Origin: an uncultured Prevotellaceae bacterium
GTDB taxonomy: Bacteria; Bacteroidota; Bacteroidia; Bacteroidales; Bacteroidaceae
Assembly (NCBI GenBank): GCA_900316475.1
Contig: ONDA01000017.1
Coordinates: forward strand, 1 to 64,000
DNA length: 64,000 nucleotides
Direction of reading: 5' to 3'
Part shown: positions 52,048 through 61,406 of the stretch, piece after piece
Layout of the letters: every line of letters starts with the position of its first letter
Position numbering within the stretch: position 1 is the first letter of the stretch
Notes under the pieces: generated by a model
Seen by the model: the letters and a program-made list of their open reading frames with translations, nothing else
Databases searched by the model: none
Told to the model about the DNA's origin: nothing
Program-made: the position numbers and the translations under genes

Positions 52048-53325
52048 ATGATGAAAAAGGTATATAAGGCACATATTCTCTTTACGAAAGAAAAAGACAA
52101 GTTCGAGGTGTACGAAAACGGCTATATCGCCGTGGAGAATGGTCGCGTGACAGGGGTCTCTACCGACCTGTCAGCACTGGACAGCGAGGGCGCCGAGGTG
52201 ACCGACTTCGGCAACTGCCTGCTCATTCCGGCGATGAACGATATGCACGTCCACGCCCCGCAGGTACATAACCAGGGGGTGGCTATGGACCTGGAACTGC
52301 TGCCGTGGTTGCAGCAGTACACCTTCCCTGAGGAGGCGAAATATGCCGACGTGCGGTATGCTGAGCGTATGTACCGCCGCTTCCTGCATACCCAGTGGCT
52401 CTTCGGCACGATGCGCTCGTGCGTCTTCGGCACCGTCCATACGGAGAGTACGCGTCTGCTGATGCAGCTCTATCAAGAAGCTGGCATGGGAGCACTGGTA
52501 GGCAAGGTGGCCATGAACCGCAACTGTCCCGACAACCTCTGCGAAGACGTGGAGGAGGCCGTCGCGGGCAACGAGCAGCTGATAGCCGAGTTTAACAAGC
52601 CCGACGCGCTGGTGCGCCCCATCATAACGCCGCGCTTCGTACCGTCGTGTACGCCGGAGCTGCTGATGGCATGTGGGCGGCTGGCTAACACGTATCAGTT
52701 GCCGGTGCAGTCGCATCTGTCGGAGAATACGTCGGAGATAGCCTGGGTGAAGGACCTGGAGAAGGAGAGTTCGTGCTATGGCGATGCCTACAACCGCTAC
52801 GGACTCTTCGGACAGACGCCCACCATCATGGCTCACTGCGTGTGGACGTCGGGCGAGGAACTGGACATGATGAAGCGTAATGGCGTCATGGTGGCCCACT
52901 GTCCCACGTCGAACTTCAATCTGTCGTCGGGTATGGCTCCCCTCCGCACCTTCCTCGACGAGGGTCTGCGCGTAGGCTTAGGCAGCGACATCAGCGGTGG
53001 TCACGACCTGAATATGTTCCGTATGCTAGTCTATGCCATTCAGGTCAGCAAGATGCACTACCAGCACGATCGCAACAAGCCGTTCCTCACGCTGTCGGAG
53101 ACGTTCTGGATAGCCACGAAGTCGGCCGGCAGCTTCTTCGGCAAGGTGGGCAGCTTCGAGCCGGGCTACGACTTCGACGCGCTGGTCATCGACGACAGCG
53201 TGCTGTATCCTGACGAATACTCGCTGGTTCACCGCTTAGAGCGTTTCATCTATGTGGGCGACGACCGCCAAATACTCCATCGTTTCTGTCGGGGCCAGGA
53301 GGTGAAGGAGCCGCCAGTAGACTAA
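52048..53325 (+). CDS. guaD: Guanine deaminase (amidohydrolase family)
   Basis: A 425-aa metal-dependent hydrolase converting guanine to xanthine. Metal ligands and substrate segments are visible: MHVHAPQVHNQG (HxH), SHLSENTSEIAWV, MAHCVWTSGEEL, LGSDISGGHDLNMFRM. Spacing and the APQ after HxH match bacterial/mammalian guanine deaminases rather than chlorohydrolases. ATG 52048 or 52051 (tandem ATGs) is the start; a frame beginning upstream overlaps the peptidase gene. A strong terminator follows. Confidence 0.87.
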   Translation: MMKKVYKAHILFTKEKDKFEVYENGYIAVENGRVTGVSTDLSALDSEGAEVTDFGNCLLIPAMNDMHVHAPQVHNQGVAMDLELLPWLQQYTFPEEAKYADVRYAERMYRRFLHTQWLFGTMRSCVFGTVHTESTRLLMQLYQEAGMGALVGKVAMNRNCPDNLCEDVEEAVAGNEQLIAEFNKPDALVRPIITPRFVPSCTPELLMACGRLANTYQLPVQSHLSENTSEIAWVKDLEKESSCYGDAYNRYGLFGQTPTIMAHCVWTSGEELDMMKRNGVMVAHCPTSNFNLSSGMAPLRTFLDEGLRVGLGSDISGGHDLNMFRMLVYAIQVSKMHYQHDRNKPFLTLSETFWIATKSAGSFFGKVGSFEPGYDFDALVIDDSVLYPDEYSLVHRLERFIYVGDDRQILHRFCRGQEVKEPPVD

Positions 53326-53362
53326 AGAGCGTCGTTTTTGGGTTTGGGGTGCGGAACATAGG

Positions 53363-53404
53363 AAAAAAAATCCGATGAATCAAACGATTCACCGGATTTT
53401 TTTA
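53363..53404. terminator. Bidirectional terminator between guaD and the acyl-CoA dehydrogenase
   Basis: AAATCCGATGAATC (53368-53381) and GATTCACCGGATTT (53386-53399) pair with one mismatch around a 4-base loop. An A-run precedes and a T-run follows, so both convergent genes can end here. Confidence 0.88.
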
Positions 53405-53424
53405 TTTGGAAGTCTTGGAATTCT

Positions 53425-55155
53425 TTATTCTGCAGCATCTTTCTCGACAGCCTTGAAGTTCTCGAGGTCTGCAACCTGAAAAGCCTTGATGTAGGCAGAC
53501 TTGCCAAGAACGTCTTCCTCGGTCATGCGGACATAGACGTTGGCGCTCTTCTTAAACAGCTCAGGAGCCTTGCTGGCATCACGGATGATGAGCAGCGACA
53601 TCACGAGCTCGGCAGTCATGTCGTAGAGACGGCGGGCCAGAAAGTCGTGAGCGTCCTGGTTCTCCAGAGCTTTGACAGCGGCGAGAGCCTCCTCATAGAC
53701 AGGAATGAGCTTTTCTACACGTGCCTTCAGTCCTGCCATGCAATCACAAGTCTGCAGGTTTGCAGCCATCTCCTTGATGTTGTTCAGCATCGTGCCGTTG
53801 GTGATGTAGCGGATAGCAGCCACCACCTGCAGCTGCGTGGTACCCTCGTAGATAGAGAAGATGCGGGCGTCGCGGAACAGGCGCTGGCTCTTGTACTCCA
53901 TGATGAAGCCCGAACCGCCGTGGATGCTGATGGCATCGTAGGCGTTCTGGTTGGCATACTCGGAGTTCATACCCTTGGCCAGCGGTGTGAAGGCATCGGC
54001 CAGACGCTGGTACTTCTTCAACTCCTGCTTCTCCTCGGGAGTGAGCTTGCGGTCGCGCTCGATGTCCTCCAAGCACTTATAAACATCTACATAGGCCGCA
54101 GTCTCATAGAGCAGTGAGCGACCGGCATCGAGCTTGGCCTTCATGCGCGAGAGCATGTCATAGACGGCGGGGAAGTTGATAATCTTGTCGCCGAACTGCT
54201 GACGCTCCTTGGCGTATGCCAGCCCCTCGTTGTATGCCTCCTGCTCGACACCTACCGACTGAGCGGCGATACCCAGACGGGCACCGTTCATCAGGGCCAT
54301 CACATACTTGATCAGACCGAGACGGGTCGAGCCGCAGAGTTCTGCCTTCGCGTTCTTATAGGTCAGCTCACAGGTAGGTGAACCGTGAATACCTAATTTG
54401 TGCTCGATGTGGCGCACGTTCACACCGCCCTGGCGCTTGTCGTAGATAAACATCGACAGACCGCGGCCGTCCTTCGTGCCTTCCTCAGAGCGGGCCAGCA
54501 CGAGGTGGATGTCGCTATCACCGTTGGTGATGAAGCGCTTCACGCCGTTCAGACGCCAGCAGTTCTCCTTCTCATCGAAGGTAGCCTTCAGCATCACGCG
54601 CTGCAGGTCGGAGCCGGCATCAGGCTCAGTCAAGTCCATCGACATACCCTCACCGGCGCAGACACGGGGGATGTACTTCTGGCGCTGCTCCTCGCTGCCG
54701 AACTCATAGAGCGTGTCGATACAGCTCTGCAACGACCAGATGTTCTGGAAACCGGCATCGGCAGCCGAAATCATCTCGCTCAGCATCGAGAAGATGGTGT
54801 TCGGCAGGTTCAGACCGCCGTAGCGGCGGGGCATCGAGACACCCCACAGGCCAGCCTTACGGGTGGCGTCGAGGTTCTCATAAGTCTTAGAGGCGTAGAT
54901 CATGCGGCCATTCTCGAGGTGCGGACCTTCAAGGTCGACGCTCTCAGAGTTTGGCTCGATGATGTTGGCAGCCACGTCGCCTGTGATGTCGAGAATCTGC
55001 TTGTAGTTCTCGAGCGCGTCAAAGAAATCAACGGGCGCGTAATCAAATTTATCTTTATCGGCGTAGCCCTTCTCTTTGAGGTCTACGATTCTTTTCATCA
55101 GCGGATGATTGAGATAGAAACCAATCTCCGGGTGGTCGGAAAAGTAATTTGCCAT
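53425..55155 (-). CDS. Acyl-CoA dehydrogenase
   Basis: A 576-aa FAD enzyme with N-terminal helical, middle beta and C-terminal helical domains. MSMDLTEPDAGSDLQRVMLKA, NGVKRFITNGDSDIHLVLAR and GSGFIMEYKSQRLFRDARIFSIYEGTTQLQ (Glu in YEGT region) are typical. It is longer than short-chain enzymes because of an extended C-terminal domain (about 460-576). It sits with etfA and etfB on the same strand, so the electron acceptor is evidently ETF. Chain length specificity cannot be read. Confidence 0.9.
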   Translation of the reverse strand: MANYFSDHPEIGFYLNHPLMKRIVDLKEKGYADKDKFDYAPVDFFDALENYKQILDITGDVAANIIEPNSESVDLEGPHLENGRMIYASKTYENLDATRKAGLWGVSMPRRYGGLNLPNTIFSMLSEMISAADAGFQNIWSLQSCIDTLYEFGSEEQRQKYIPRVCAGEGMSMDLTEPDAGSDLQRVMLKATFDEKENCWRLNGVKRFITNGDSDIHLVLARSEEGTKDGRGLSMFIYDKRQGGVNVRHIEHKLGIHGSPTCELTYKNAKAELCGSTRLGLIKYVMALMNGARLGIAAQSVGVEQEAYNEGLAYAKERQQFGDKIINFPAVYDMLSRMKAKLDAGRSLLYETAAYVDVYKCLEDIERDRKLTPEEKQELKKYQRLADAFTPLAKGMNSEYANQNAYDAISIHGGSGFIMEYKSQRLFRDARIFSIYEGTTQLQVVAAIRYITNGTMLNNIKEMAANLQTCDCMAGLKARVEKLIPVYEEALAAVKALENQDAHDFLARRLYDMTAELVMSLLIIRDASKAPELFKKSANVYVRMTEEDVLGKSAYIKAFQVADLENFKAVEKDAAE

Positions 55156-55287
55156 AATATTCTTTCTTTTTATTGGAAACGAATCTGAATAATGTGGATA
55201 ATTCTGTTCACGAATTTGAATAATATTAATTCGTTCTTATTTGTGGGATAAATTATTCTTATTATTCACATTCGTTTCCAAAATATT

Positions 55288-56310
55288 TTACTTCGAATTC
55301 TGTTTGTAATACTTAATTAATTTGGGAACTACCTCTTCGACCGTGCCGTTGATGACGTAGTCGGCGATGCGGTTGATAGGCGCATCGGGGTCAGAGTTGA
55401 TGCTGATGATGATACCAGAGTCCTGCATACCAGCGATGTGCTGGATTTGTCCGGAGATACCACAGGCAATATACACCTTGGGATGAACGGTGACACCCGT
55501 CTGACCAATCTGACGGTCGTGGTCGAGCCAGCCTGCATCCACAGCAGCACGGCTTCCGCCGACCTCACCGTGCAGCACCTTGGCCAACTGGAACAGCATG
55601 TCGAAGTTCTCCTTCGAGCCCATGCCGTAACCACCGGCTACGACGATAGGAGCACCCTTCAGGTTGTGCTTGGCAGCCTCTACGTGGTGGTCGAGCACCT
55701 TCACGACGAAAGCCTCGGGGCTGACATACTTGCTGACCTCAGGATAAACAACCTCCTTCTTGCAGGCACCATCATAGATAGCCTTCTGCATTACGCCCGA
55801 GCGGACGGTAGCCATCTGGGGACGGTGGTCGGGGTTGACGATGGTAGCCACGATGTTACCACCGAAGGCGGGACGAATCTGGTAGAGCAGGTTCTCGTAG
55901 ACCTTGCCCTCTTTCTTGTCCTCATACGGACCAATCTCCAGCTCGGTGCAATCAGCGGTAAGGCCGCTTGTCAGCGATGACGATACACGGGGACCGAGGT
56001 CACGACCAATCACAGTAGCACCCATCAAGCAGATCTGCGGCTGCTCCTCCTTGAAGAGGTTCACCAGAATATCCGTGTGGGGAGCCGAGGTGTAGGGGAA
56101 CAGCTCGGGAGCATCAAACACAAAGAGCTTGTCAACACCGTAAGGCAGAATCTGGTTCTCCACCTTGTCCTTGATGCCTGTACCAGCCACCACAGCGTGG
56201 AGTTCCACTTTCAGTTCATTGGCGAGTTTGCGACCTTTGGTCAGCAACTCCTGAGATACTTCTTGTACGGTCGTACCTTCAATCTCGCAATATACAAATA
56301 CGTTGTTCAT
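55288..56310 (-). CDS. etfA: Electron transfer flavoprotein subunit alpha
   Basis: A 340-aa FAD-binding subunit. The C-terminal FAD domain is clear: GAPIVVAGGYGMGSKENFDMLF, GGSRAAVDAGWLDHDRQIGQTGVTVHP, YIACGISGQIQHIAGMQDSG and INSDPDAPINRIADYVI. It carries electrons from the acyl-CoA dehydrogenase. Confidence 0.94.
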   Translation of the reverse strand: MNNVFVYCEIEGTTVQEVSQELLTKGRKLANELKVELHAVVAGTGIKDKVENQILPYGVDKLFVFDAPELFPYTSAPHTDILVNLFKEEQPQICLMGATVIGRDLGPRVSSSLTSGLTADCTELEIGPYEDKKEGKVYENLLYQIRPAFGGNIVATIVNPDHRPQMATVRSGVMQKAIYDGACKKEVVYPEVSKYVSPEAFVVKVLDHHVEAAKHNLKGAPIVVAGGYGMGSKENFDMLFQLAKVLHGEVGGSRAAVDAGWLDHDRQIGQTGVTVHPKVYIACGISGQIQHIAGMQDSGIIISINSDPDAPINRIADYVINGTVEEVVPKLIKYYKQNSK

Positions 56311-56317
56311 AATTCTT

Positions 56318-56440
56318 TTTTTGTGGTTAAGGAGTTAAGTAGTTATCGCGCTGTCGCGCTGCGTAGTTAAGCCATTACCATTTTCGCTTGTGTCAGCCTC
56401 CAGACATTTGGCTTAACTACTTAACTACTTTAACTACTTA
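56318..56440. repeat. TTAAGTAGTTA inverted repeat between etfB and etfA
   Basis: GGTTAAGGAGTTAAGTAGTT is inverted later as TTAACTACTTAACTACTTTA and TTAACTACTTAA, with CGCGCTGTCGCGCTGCGTAG in the middle. The same AGTTAAG-type unit occurs in frame within etfB (56808-56855). Confidence 0.7.
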
Positions 56441-56450
56441 ATTCTCATAC

Positions 56451-57293
56451 TTAGCCAATGATTTTCTCGTCCAACAATTCTTTGATCATTCCCTCGATAT
56501 CAGCATCAGAAGCCGTCAAAGTCTTCGACTCCTTAGCCTGGAACACGATGTTCTTGATAGCCTTCACCTTCACATCAGCCACGCTCCACTGATTCAGATT
56601 CAGCTCAGGGCGCTCGTCGTACAGATAGTCGTAGGGCGTGCCTTCGGCAGGACGCTCCATTGGGCAGGTAGCACGCTTGTACTTCATCACCAGTTTGGCG
56701 TTCTGTGGGCGACAGGGAGCTGCACTACCGTTTACAGTGAGCACTACAGGCAGCGGAGCCTCTACAGTCTCCACACCGCCGTCGATCACACGTTTCACGG
56801 TAACCTTCTTAACTCCATTAGCTTCCTTAACTTCTTTAACTTCCTCAACATAAGTCACCTGATTGAGCCCCAGCTTCTGAGCCACCTGAGGACCTACCTG
56901 AGCGGTATCGCCGTCGATAGCCTGACGACCACCGATGACGATGTCCACATCGCCAATCTTCTTGATGGCCGTAGCGAGAGCGTAAGAGGTAGCGAGCGTA
57001 TCGGCACCGGCGAAGAGGCGGTCGGTAAGCAACCAACCGGTATCAGCACCACGATAAAGTCCTTGACGGATAATCTCGCCTGCACGTGGAGGACCCATCG
57101 TGAGGATTCCTACTGTAGAGCCTGGGTTCTGCTCCTTCAGGCGAAGGGCCTGTTCCAGGGCGTTCAAATCTTCGGGATTGAAGATGGCGGGTAGGGCAGC
57201 ACGGTTTACGGTGCCTTCGGCAGTCATGGCGTCCTTACCCACGTTACGGGTGTCTGGCACTTGCTTGGCCAGCACAACAATCTTTAAAGCCAT
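56451..57293 (-). CDS. etfB: Electron transfer flavoprotein subunit beta
   Basis: A 280-aa subunit that binds AMP or FAD. MALKIVVLAKQVPDTRNVG, NPEDLNALEQALRLKE, IGGRQAIDGDTAQVGPQVAQKLG and RVIDGGVETVEAPLPVVLTV match the family. Between YVEE and VKRVIDGG lies VKEVKEANGVKKVT (about 147-162), encoded by AGTTAAG-like units, about 6-10 residues more than the usual loop. The promoter element is at 57384-57391. Confidence 0.94.
   Translation of the reverse strand: MALKIVVLAKQVPDTRNVGKDAMTAEGTVNRAALPAIFNPEDLNALEQALRLKEQNPGSTVGILTMGPPRAGEIIRQGLYRGADTGWLLTDRLFAGADTLATSYALATAIKKIGDVDIVIGGRQAIDGDTAQVGPQVAQKLGLNQVTYVEEVKEVKEANGVKKVTVKRVIDGGVETVEAPLPVVLTVNGSAAPCRPQNAKLVMKYKRATCPMERPAEGTPYDYLYDERPELNLNQWSVADVKVKAIKNIVFQAKESKTLTASDADIEGMIKELLDEKIIG
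56808..56855 (-). repeat. In-frame AGTTAAG-like repeat inside etfB
   Basis: On the coding strand GAAGTTAAAGAAGTTAAGGA and then GGAGTTAAGAAGG, resembling the intergenic repeat at 56318-56440 in unit sequence. Confidence 0.6.
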
Positions 57294-57383
57294 AAAAATA
57301 AATAATATAATGTATTACAATCTAAACCATCGTACTCCTGTTCTCATGTCTGAACCTTTGTACTCTTGTCCAAAAAGCGGGTG

Positions 57384-57391
57384 CAAAGGTA
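57384..57391 (-). promoter_or_regulatory. -7 element of the etfB-etfA-acd cluster
   Basis: CAAAGGTA reads TACCTTTG on the minus strand, about 90 bases before the etfB start. Confidence 0.6.
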
Positions 57392-57421
57392 CGCTTTTTT
57401 GCGCACACAGCCAAATAAAAT

Positions 57422-57464
57422 GCACAAAAACGACCGAAATGTGCGCATTTCGGTCGTTTTGTGC
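57422..57464 (-). terminator. Terminator downstream of the ABC ATPase operon
   Basis: GCACAAAAACGACCGAAAT and ATTTCGGTCGTTTTGTGC pair with a single bulge around a GTGCGC loop, between the ABC gene stop (57517) and the etfB promoter. A very stable hairpin; the flanking T-tract on the minus strand is moderate. Confidence 0.75.
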
Positions 57465-57516
57465 AATAATAAGGTGAATGAAATCAGTTAGAGTGCAATC
57501 TTCAGCGTCTTGTTAA

Positions 57517-58224
57517 TTATTCTGCCGTGTTGAAGTATTCTTCCAGTTCCTGGGCAGCACTGCCGTCCTCGTTGATGATGTCCTTGATGATCACGCCTTT
57601 CTCCAAGAGCAGGATGCGGGAGGAGATTTCCGAGACGAAGTTCAGGTTGTGGCTGGAGATGATGACCGTCGTGCCTAACTGGTAGTTTATCTGGCGGATA
57701 AGTTTGGCTACCGTCATCTGTGACGACGGGTCGAGGTAGTTGAACGGCTCGTCGAGGATGAGCACCTTGGGGTTGACGAGCATGGCACCGATGATGCCGA
57801 TTTTCTGGCGGTTGCCCTCCGAGAACTGGCGCAGGTACTTCCTTGTGCCGAGTATCTCGCCGTGCATCAGTGGCTGATACGTTTCGAGCCGGCCTTCAAG
57901 TTCGTCCTTCGACAGTCCGTAGACGCGTGCGATGAATCCGAAGTATTCTTCGGGGGTGTAGAAGTCGATGAGGAAGCGGCCGTCGATGAACGAGCCGGTA
58001 GTCTGTTTCCAACTCGCATCCTCAGTGACCCTCATTCCGCCCACCTCGATGGTGCCCTCGGTAGCTTCTATGAGGTCGAGGATGAGTCGCATCAGTGTGG
58101 TCTTGCCGGCTCCGTTGTTGCCTACCAATCCTACAAGTTCGCCCGAGCCGATGGTCAGTTCCGGGATGTTCAGTACGGTGTTTTTACCGTACTGTTTGAC
58201 GAGGTTTTGTATATTGATTTCCAT
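57517..58224 (-). CDS. ABC transporter ATP-binding protein
   Basis: A 235-aa ATPase: Walker A GLVGNNGAGKTTLM, Q-loop region, signature QFSEGNRQKIGIIG (FSEGN instead of LSGGQ), Walker B VLILDEPFNYLDP and switch His in VIISSHNLNF. The start at 58224 (MEINIQNLV) is preferred; the longer frame runs into the DUF5687 gene. The next gene upstream (14 bases) encodes its probable membrane partner. Confidence 0.9.
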   Translation of the reverse strand: MEINIQNLVKQYGKNTVLNIPELTIGSGELVGLVGNNGAGKTTLMRLILDLIEATEGTIEVGGMRVTEDASWKQTTGSFIDGRFLIDFYTPEEYFGFIARVYGLSKDELEGRLETYQPLMHGEILGTRKYLRQFSEGNRQKIGIIGAMLVNPKVLILDEPFNYLDPSSQMTVAKLIRQINYQLGTTVIISSHNLNFVSEISSRILLLEKGVIIKDIINEDGSAAQELEEYFNTAE

Positions 58225-58238
58225 ATTCTTTGCTTTTT

Positions 58239-59597
58239 TTATTGTCTGTAACGTTCGAAGCATGTGTAGCGCTTCTGCTCATAGCGGCGTGCTATCCATC
58301 CGATGACCACCTTGTGGAGCGCTATGCCGACGACGCCTATCACCGAGAGCACTATCGTGGCGGTGAGCGGCTCTAACAACCATGCACACAGGCTGTAGCC
58401 CACCAGCGGAATCAGTACGATGAGGCCGTAGAGGTTGATGGAGAGCGATGCGCCCTGATAGTTGAAGAAAGCCGACTGGAACAGCTCCAATCGCGACGAA
58501 ATGAGTGCCGTAGGCATCAACGTCAGGTTGGCAGCGCCGGCCGTGAACAGCCATGTTGCCACCAGCATCCACGGCGACAGGCCGGCAATCCAGATGAGCG
58601 GTATCAGAAGCACTAACGGCAGGATGTTGAGCAGGGCGAAGAACCAGAACTTGTTCTGCAGGATTTCGAGGATGCTGACGGGCTTCGTCCACAGCCCGTC
58701 GAAATAATTGCCCTCGACGCCGAATACCCACTGTCCCAGCATCATCGACGGTGCGAAGATGGCAAACATCAGCATCAGGTAGAACATGAAGTTCAGCCCG
58801 TTGACAACCTGCGTATAAGAGTTGAATACAAAGACCAACGGCAGGACGAGCGACGCTACACGCAGGCGCTTGGAGCGCAGCAGGCTAACGTATTCCATCG
58901 AGAACAGCGACGAGGCGCCGAGGAACAGCCGGCTGGCCTTGGCCTGCGACTCCTCGTAGCGGCGCAGGGTGCAGAGGTAGTCGTAGAAAACGGCTATGCC
59001 GCCCGCGCAGAGCAACAGGAACCCGACGAGGTGTACCCCCCACGGCAGGATGGTGAGCAACATCGCGTAGAAGCAGGCGATGATAAACCAGATGCCCATC
59101 GCCACCGGTACCGGCCATTTGTTCGACCAGCCCTTAGCCCTACGGAAGGCCGTGATAGCCACACCGCCCACCATCGACACGGCGAATAGCAGCAGCATGG
59201 CTGGCAGCGCAAGCATCCACGGCAGGAAAAGGACGCAGAAAGGCAGGAACAAGAGCGGGATAGACCAGTTCCAGAAGGAGAACACGTTGTTCACCAATAG
59301 GAAGCGGTTCCACGACCGTTCGTCCACGGGACGGCTCTTCAGATAGTGGTCCATGACCGTCTCGTCGTGCTTCACCAGCAGCTTGTTGATGAAATCGGGA
59401 ATGATGAGGCTTACGGCGATGAAGGGTAAGGCCATCTCTGCTCCTTCTGTACTATCAGTCTCTTCGTAGATGACATAGGTGATGACCGAGCTGAGGAAGA
59501 GGAAGAGCAGGAAGAAATAAGCCTCGCCCAAGAAACGGCCCCACTTGAAGTCGCGCCGTTTCTGGTCTGCCCAAAGTTTTAATAAAAGTTTCAGCAT
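58239..59597 (-). CDS. DUF5687 family membrane protein (ABC permease-like)
   Basis: A 452-aa polytopic membrane protein with about 10-12 hydrophobic segments (AYFFLLFLFLSSVITYVIY, FIPLLFLPFCVLFLPWMLAL-like, MLVATWLFTAGAANLTLM). The N-terminal RRDFKWGRFLGEA and KLLVKHDETVMDHYLKSRPV are typical of DUF5687. With the ATPase it would form an exporter of unknown substrate; similar pairs occur throughout Bacteroidetes. Confidence 0.83.
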   Translation of the reverse strand: MLKLLLKLWADQKRRDFKWGRFLGEAYFFLLFLFLSSVITYVIYEETDSTEGAEMALPFIAVSLIIPDFINKLLVKHDETVMDHYLKSRPVDERSWNRFLLVNNVFSFWNWSIPLLFLPFCVLFLPWMLALPAMLLLFAVSMVGGVAITAFRRAKGWSNKWPVPVAMGIWFIIACFYAMLLTILPWGVHLVGFLLLCAGGIAVFYDYLCTLRRYEESQAKASRLFLGASSLFSMEYVSLLRSKRLRVASLVLPLVFVFNSYTQVVNGLNFMFYLMLMFAIFAPSMMLGQWVFGVEGNYFDGLWTKPVSILEILQNKFWFFALLNILPLVLLIPLIWIAGLSPWMLVATWLFTAGAANLTLMPTALISSRLELFQSAFFNYQGASLSINLYGLIVLIPLVGYSLCAWLLEPLTATIVLSVIGVVGIALHKVVIGWIARRYEQKRYTCFERYRQ

Positions 59598-59623
59598 ACG
59601 TTGGCTAAATCAATTTTCGTGTG

Positions 59624-59631
59624 CAAAGTTA
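59624..59631 (-). promoter_or_regulatory. -7 element of the DUF5687-ABC operon
   Basis: CAAAGTTA reads TAACTTTG on the minus strand, 27 bases before the start codon of the DUF5687 gene. Confidence 0.6.
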
Positions 59632-59673
59632 ATGTTTTTTTTAGAATACCATAGTTTTTTCAAAAAAAAATAG

Positions 59674-59681
59674 TATCTTTG
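59674..59681 (+). promoter_or_regulatory. -7 element of the SGNH esterase gene
   Basis: TATCTTTG lies 20 bases before the start codon at 59701. Confidence 0.65.
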
Positions 59682-59700
59682 CACCATATTAATGTGCATT

Positions 59701-61389
59701 ATGATGAAACGACTACTTACAATAGCAATGATGGCTGCGATGACGACAGCCGTAGGGGCACAAGGATTTGACAATCTCCCCGATCCGATAGAAGATGTGA
59801 ACAAGGTGGTGGACAATACGCCAGACTCCATAGCCAAAGCCCTGATGTCGAGGCCCAAGCCTGGCACGACACGCCAGGGACAGAACCCCGTGCTCTTCCT
59901 CGTGGGCAACTCCACGATGCGCAACGGTACCCGTGGCGACGGCTCCAACGGACAGTGGGGCTGGGGCTACTATGCCAACCAGTATTTCGATGCCAAACGG
60001 ATAACGGTAGAGAACCAGGCCCTTGGCGGTATGTCTACCCGCACGTTCTACACCGACCTGTGGCCGGCAGTGCGCGACGCCCTGAAGCCTGGCGATTGGG
60101 TCATCGTCTCCATCGGCCATAACGACAACGGCGAGTTCTTCGATGCGAAGCGGGCCCGTGCCGTCATCCCCGGTGTCGACCCCGACACGTGCTATGTAGG
60201 TTTCAACCAGCGTACACAGCGTCAGGACACGGTCTACTCCTACGGTAACTATTTGCGCCGCTATATCAGCGAGACCAGGGCCAAGGGGGCGAATCCCGTC
60301 CTGATGTCGCTGACACCGCGCGACGCCTTCGACGATAAAGGCAGAATCGTGCGCAAGCCCCAGACGGAATGGGCTGCCTACATCGCCGCCGTAGAGGGCG
60401 TACCCTTCGTCGACCTGAACGAAAGGTCTGGTGCGAAGCTCGACAGCTATAGCCGCTGGAAACAGCAATACCATTTCTTGGGCGACAAGATTCATACGTC
60501 GAAGTTCGGCGCCGAGATGAACGCCCGTTCGGCTGCTGAGGGGCTGTGGGAGAGTCAGAACCCGCAACTGCGCCCCTTGCAGGCTATGATGCAGAACGTG
60601 CCGCTGAAGGTGAAGCCCGTGAAGCGCGAGGCCGGCAAGCCCGTCGTCTTCTTCACTGGCGACTCCACGGTGAAGAACGCCGACAACGATGACGACGGTA
60701 TGTGGGGCTGGGCCTCGCAGGCTGCCACGGTCTTCGACGAGTCGAAGATAACGCTGTTCAATGCTGCCCGTGCCGGTCGCTCCACGCGCTCGTTCCTGCG
60801 TGAGGGCTTGTGGGACGAGGTCTACAACTCGTTGCAGCCCGGCGACTTCGTCACGATTCAGTTTGGCCATAACGACATCTGCCCCATCACCGATGCGAAG
60901 GCTCGTGGCGTCATCCCCGGCACGAAGGACACCTTGCACGTCTATAAGATGGACAACGGCACCTACGAGGTGGTCTACAGCTTCGGCTGGTATCTCCGCA
61001 AGTTCATCGACGACGTCCGTGAGAAGGGAGCCACGCCTATCCTGGTGAGCCTGACGCCTCGCAACGAGTGGCCTGGCGGTAAGATAGAGCGCCGCGACGG
61101 CTCGTATGGCAAGTGGTATCGCGAGGTGGTGGAGCAGACAGGCGTGGAGTTCATCGATATGCACAACATCAGTGCCGATGCGCTCGACAAACTGTTTGCC
61201 GTGAAGAAACTGTCCGACGACAAGGAGAAGGCTAAGGCCGAGGTCGCTAAGATCAAGGAGAAGGCCGGCAAGTATTTCAAGAAGGATCATACCCACGCCT
61301 CGAAGATCGGTGCCCAGCTGAATGCCCGGTCGATGGCCAAGGGTCTGCGCCAGAACAAGAGCGAATTGGCTAAGTATTTGAAAAAATAA
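59701..61389 (+). CDS. Tandem SGNH esterase (rhamnogalacturonan acetylesterase-like)
   Basis: A 562-aa secreted protein (signal about 1-20, ending VGA) with two SGNH domains in series. Domain 1 begins VLFLVGNSTMRNG (69-75), with ALGGMSTRTF, IGHNDNGEF and a closing DKIHTSKFGA; domain 2 begins VFFTGDSTVKNA (317-328), with NAARAGRSTRSF, FGHNDICPI and DHTHASKIGA. Domain 1 has Asn where block I usually has Asp (GNS versus GDS), although the nucleophile Ser is kept. Both domains are of the rhamnogalacturonan acetylesterase type that deacetylates pectin. It stands near other pectin-type enzymes (GH28 and GH43 at 24.7-27.8 kb) but not in their operon. Confidence 0.87.
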   Translation: MMKRLLTIAMMAAMTTAVGAQGFDNLPDPIEDVNKVVDNTPDSIAKALMSRPKPGTTRQGQNPVLFLVGNSTMRNGTRGDGSNGQWGWGYYANQYFDAKRITVENQALGGMSTRTFYTDLWPAVRDALKPGDWVIVSIGHNDNGEFFDAKRARAVIPGVDPDTCYVGFNQRTQRQDTVYSYGNYLRRYISETRAKGANPVLMSLTPRDAFDDKGRIVRKPQTEWAAYIAAVEGVPFVDLNERSGAKLDSYSRWKQQYHFLGDKIHTSKFGAEMNARSAAEGLWESQNPQLRPLQAMMQNVPLKVKPVKREAGKPVVFFTGDSTVKNADNDDDGMWGWASQAATVFDESKITLFNAARAGRSTRSFLREGLWDEVYNSLQPGDFVTIQFGHNDICPITDAKARGVIPGTKDTLHVYKMDNGTYEVVYSFGWYLRKFIDDVREKGATPILVSLTPRNEWPGGKIERRDGSYGKWYREVVEQTGVEFIDMHNISADALDKLFAVKKLSDDKEKAKAEVAKIKEKAGKYFKKDHTHASKIGAQLNARSMAKGLRQNKSELAKYLKK

Positions 61390-61406
61390 GCACGAATAAA
61401 AACTTA

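Noticed and set aside
59713-61296. 527-codon minus-strand frame antisense to the SGNH esterase
   Set aside because: Antisense shadow with no recognisable motifs; the plus-strand gene has a promoter, signal peptide and active-site motifs.
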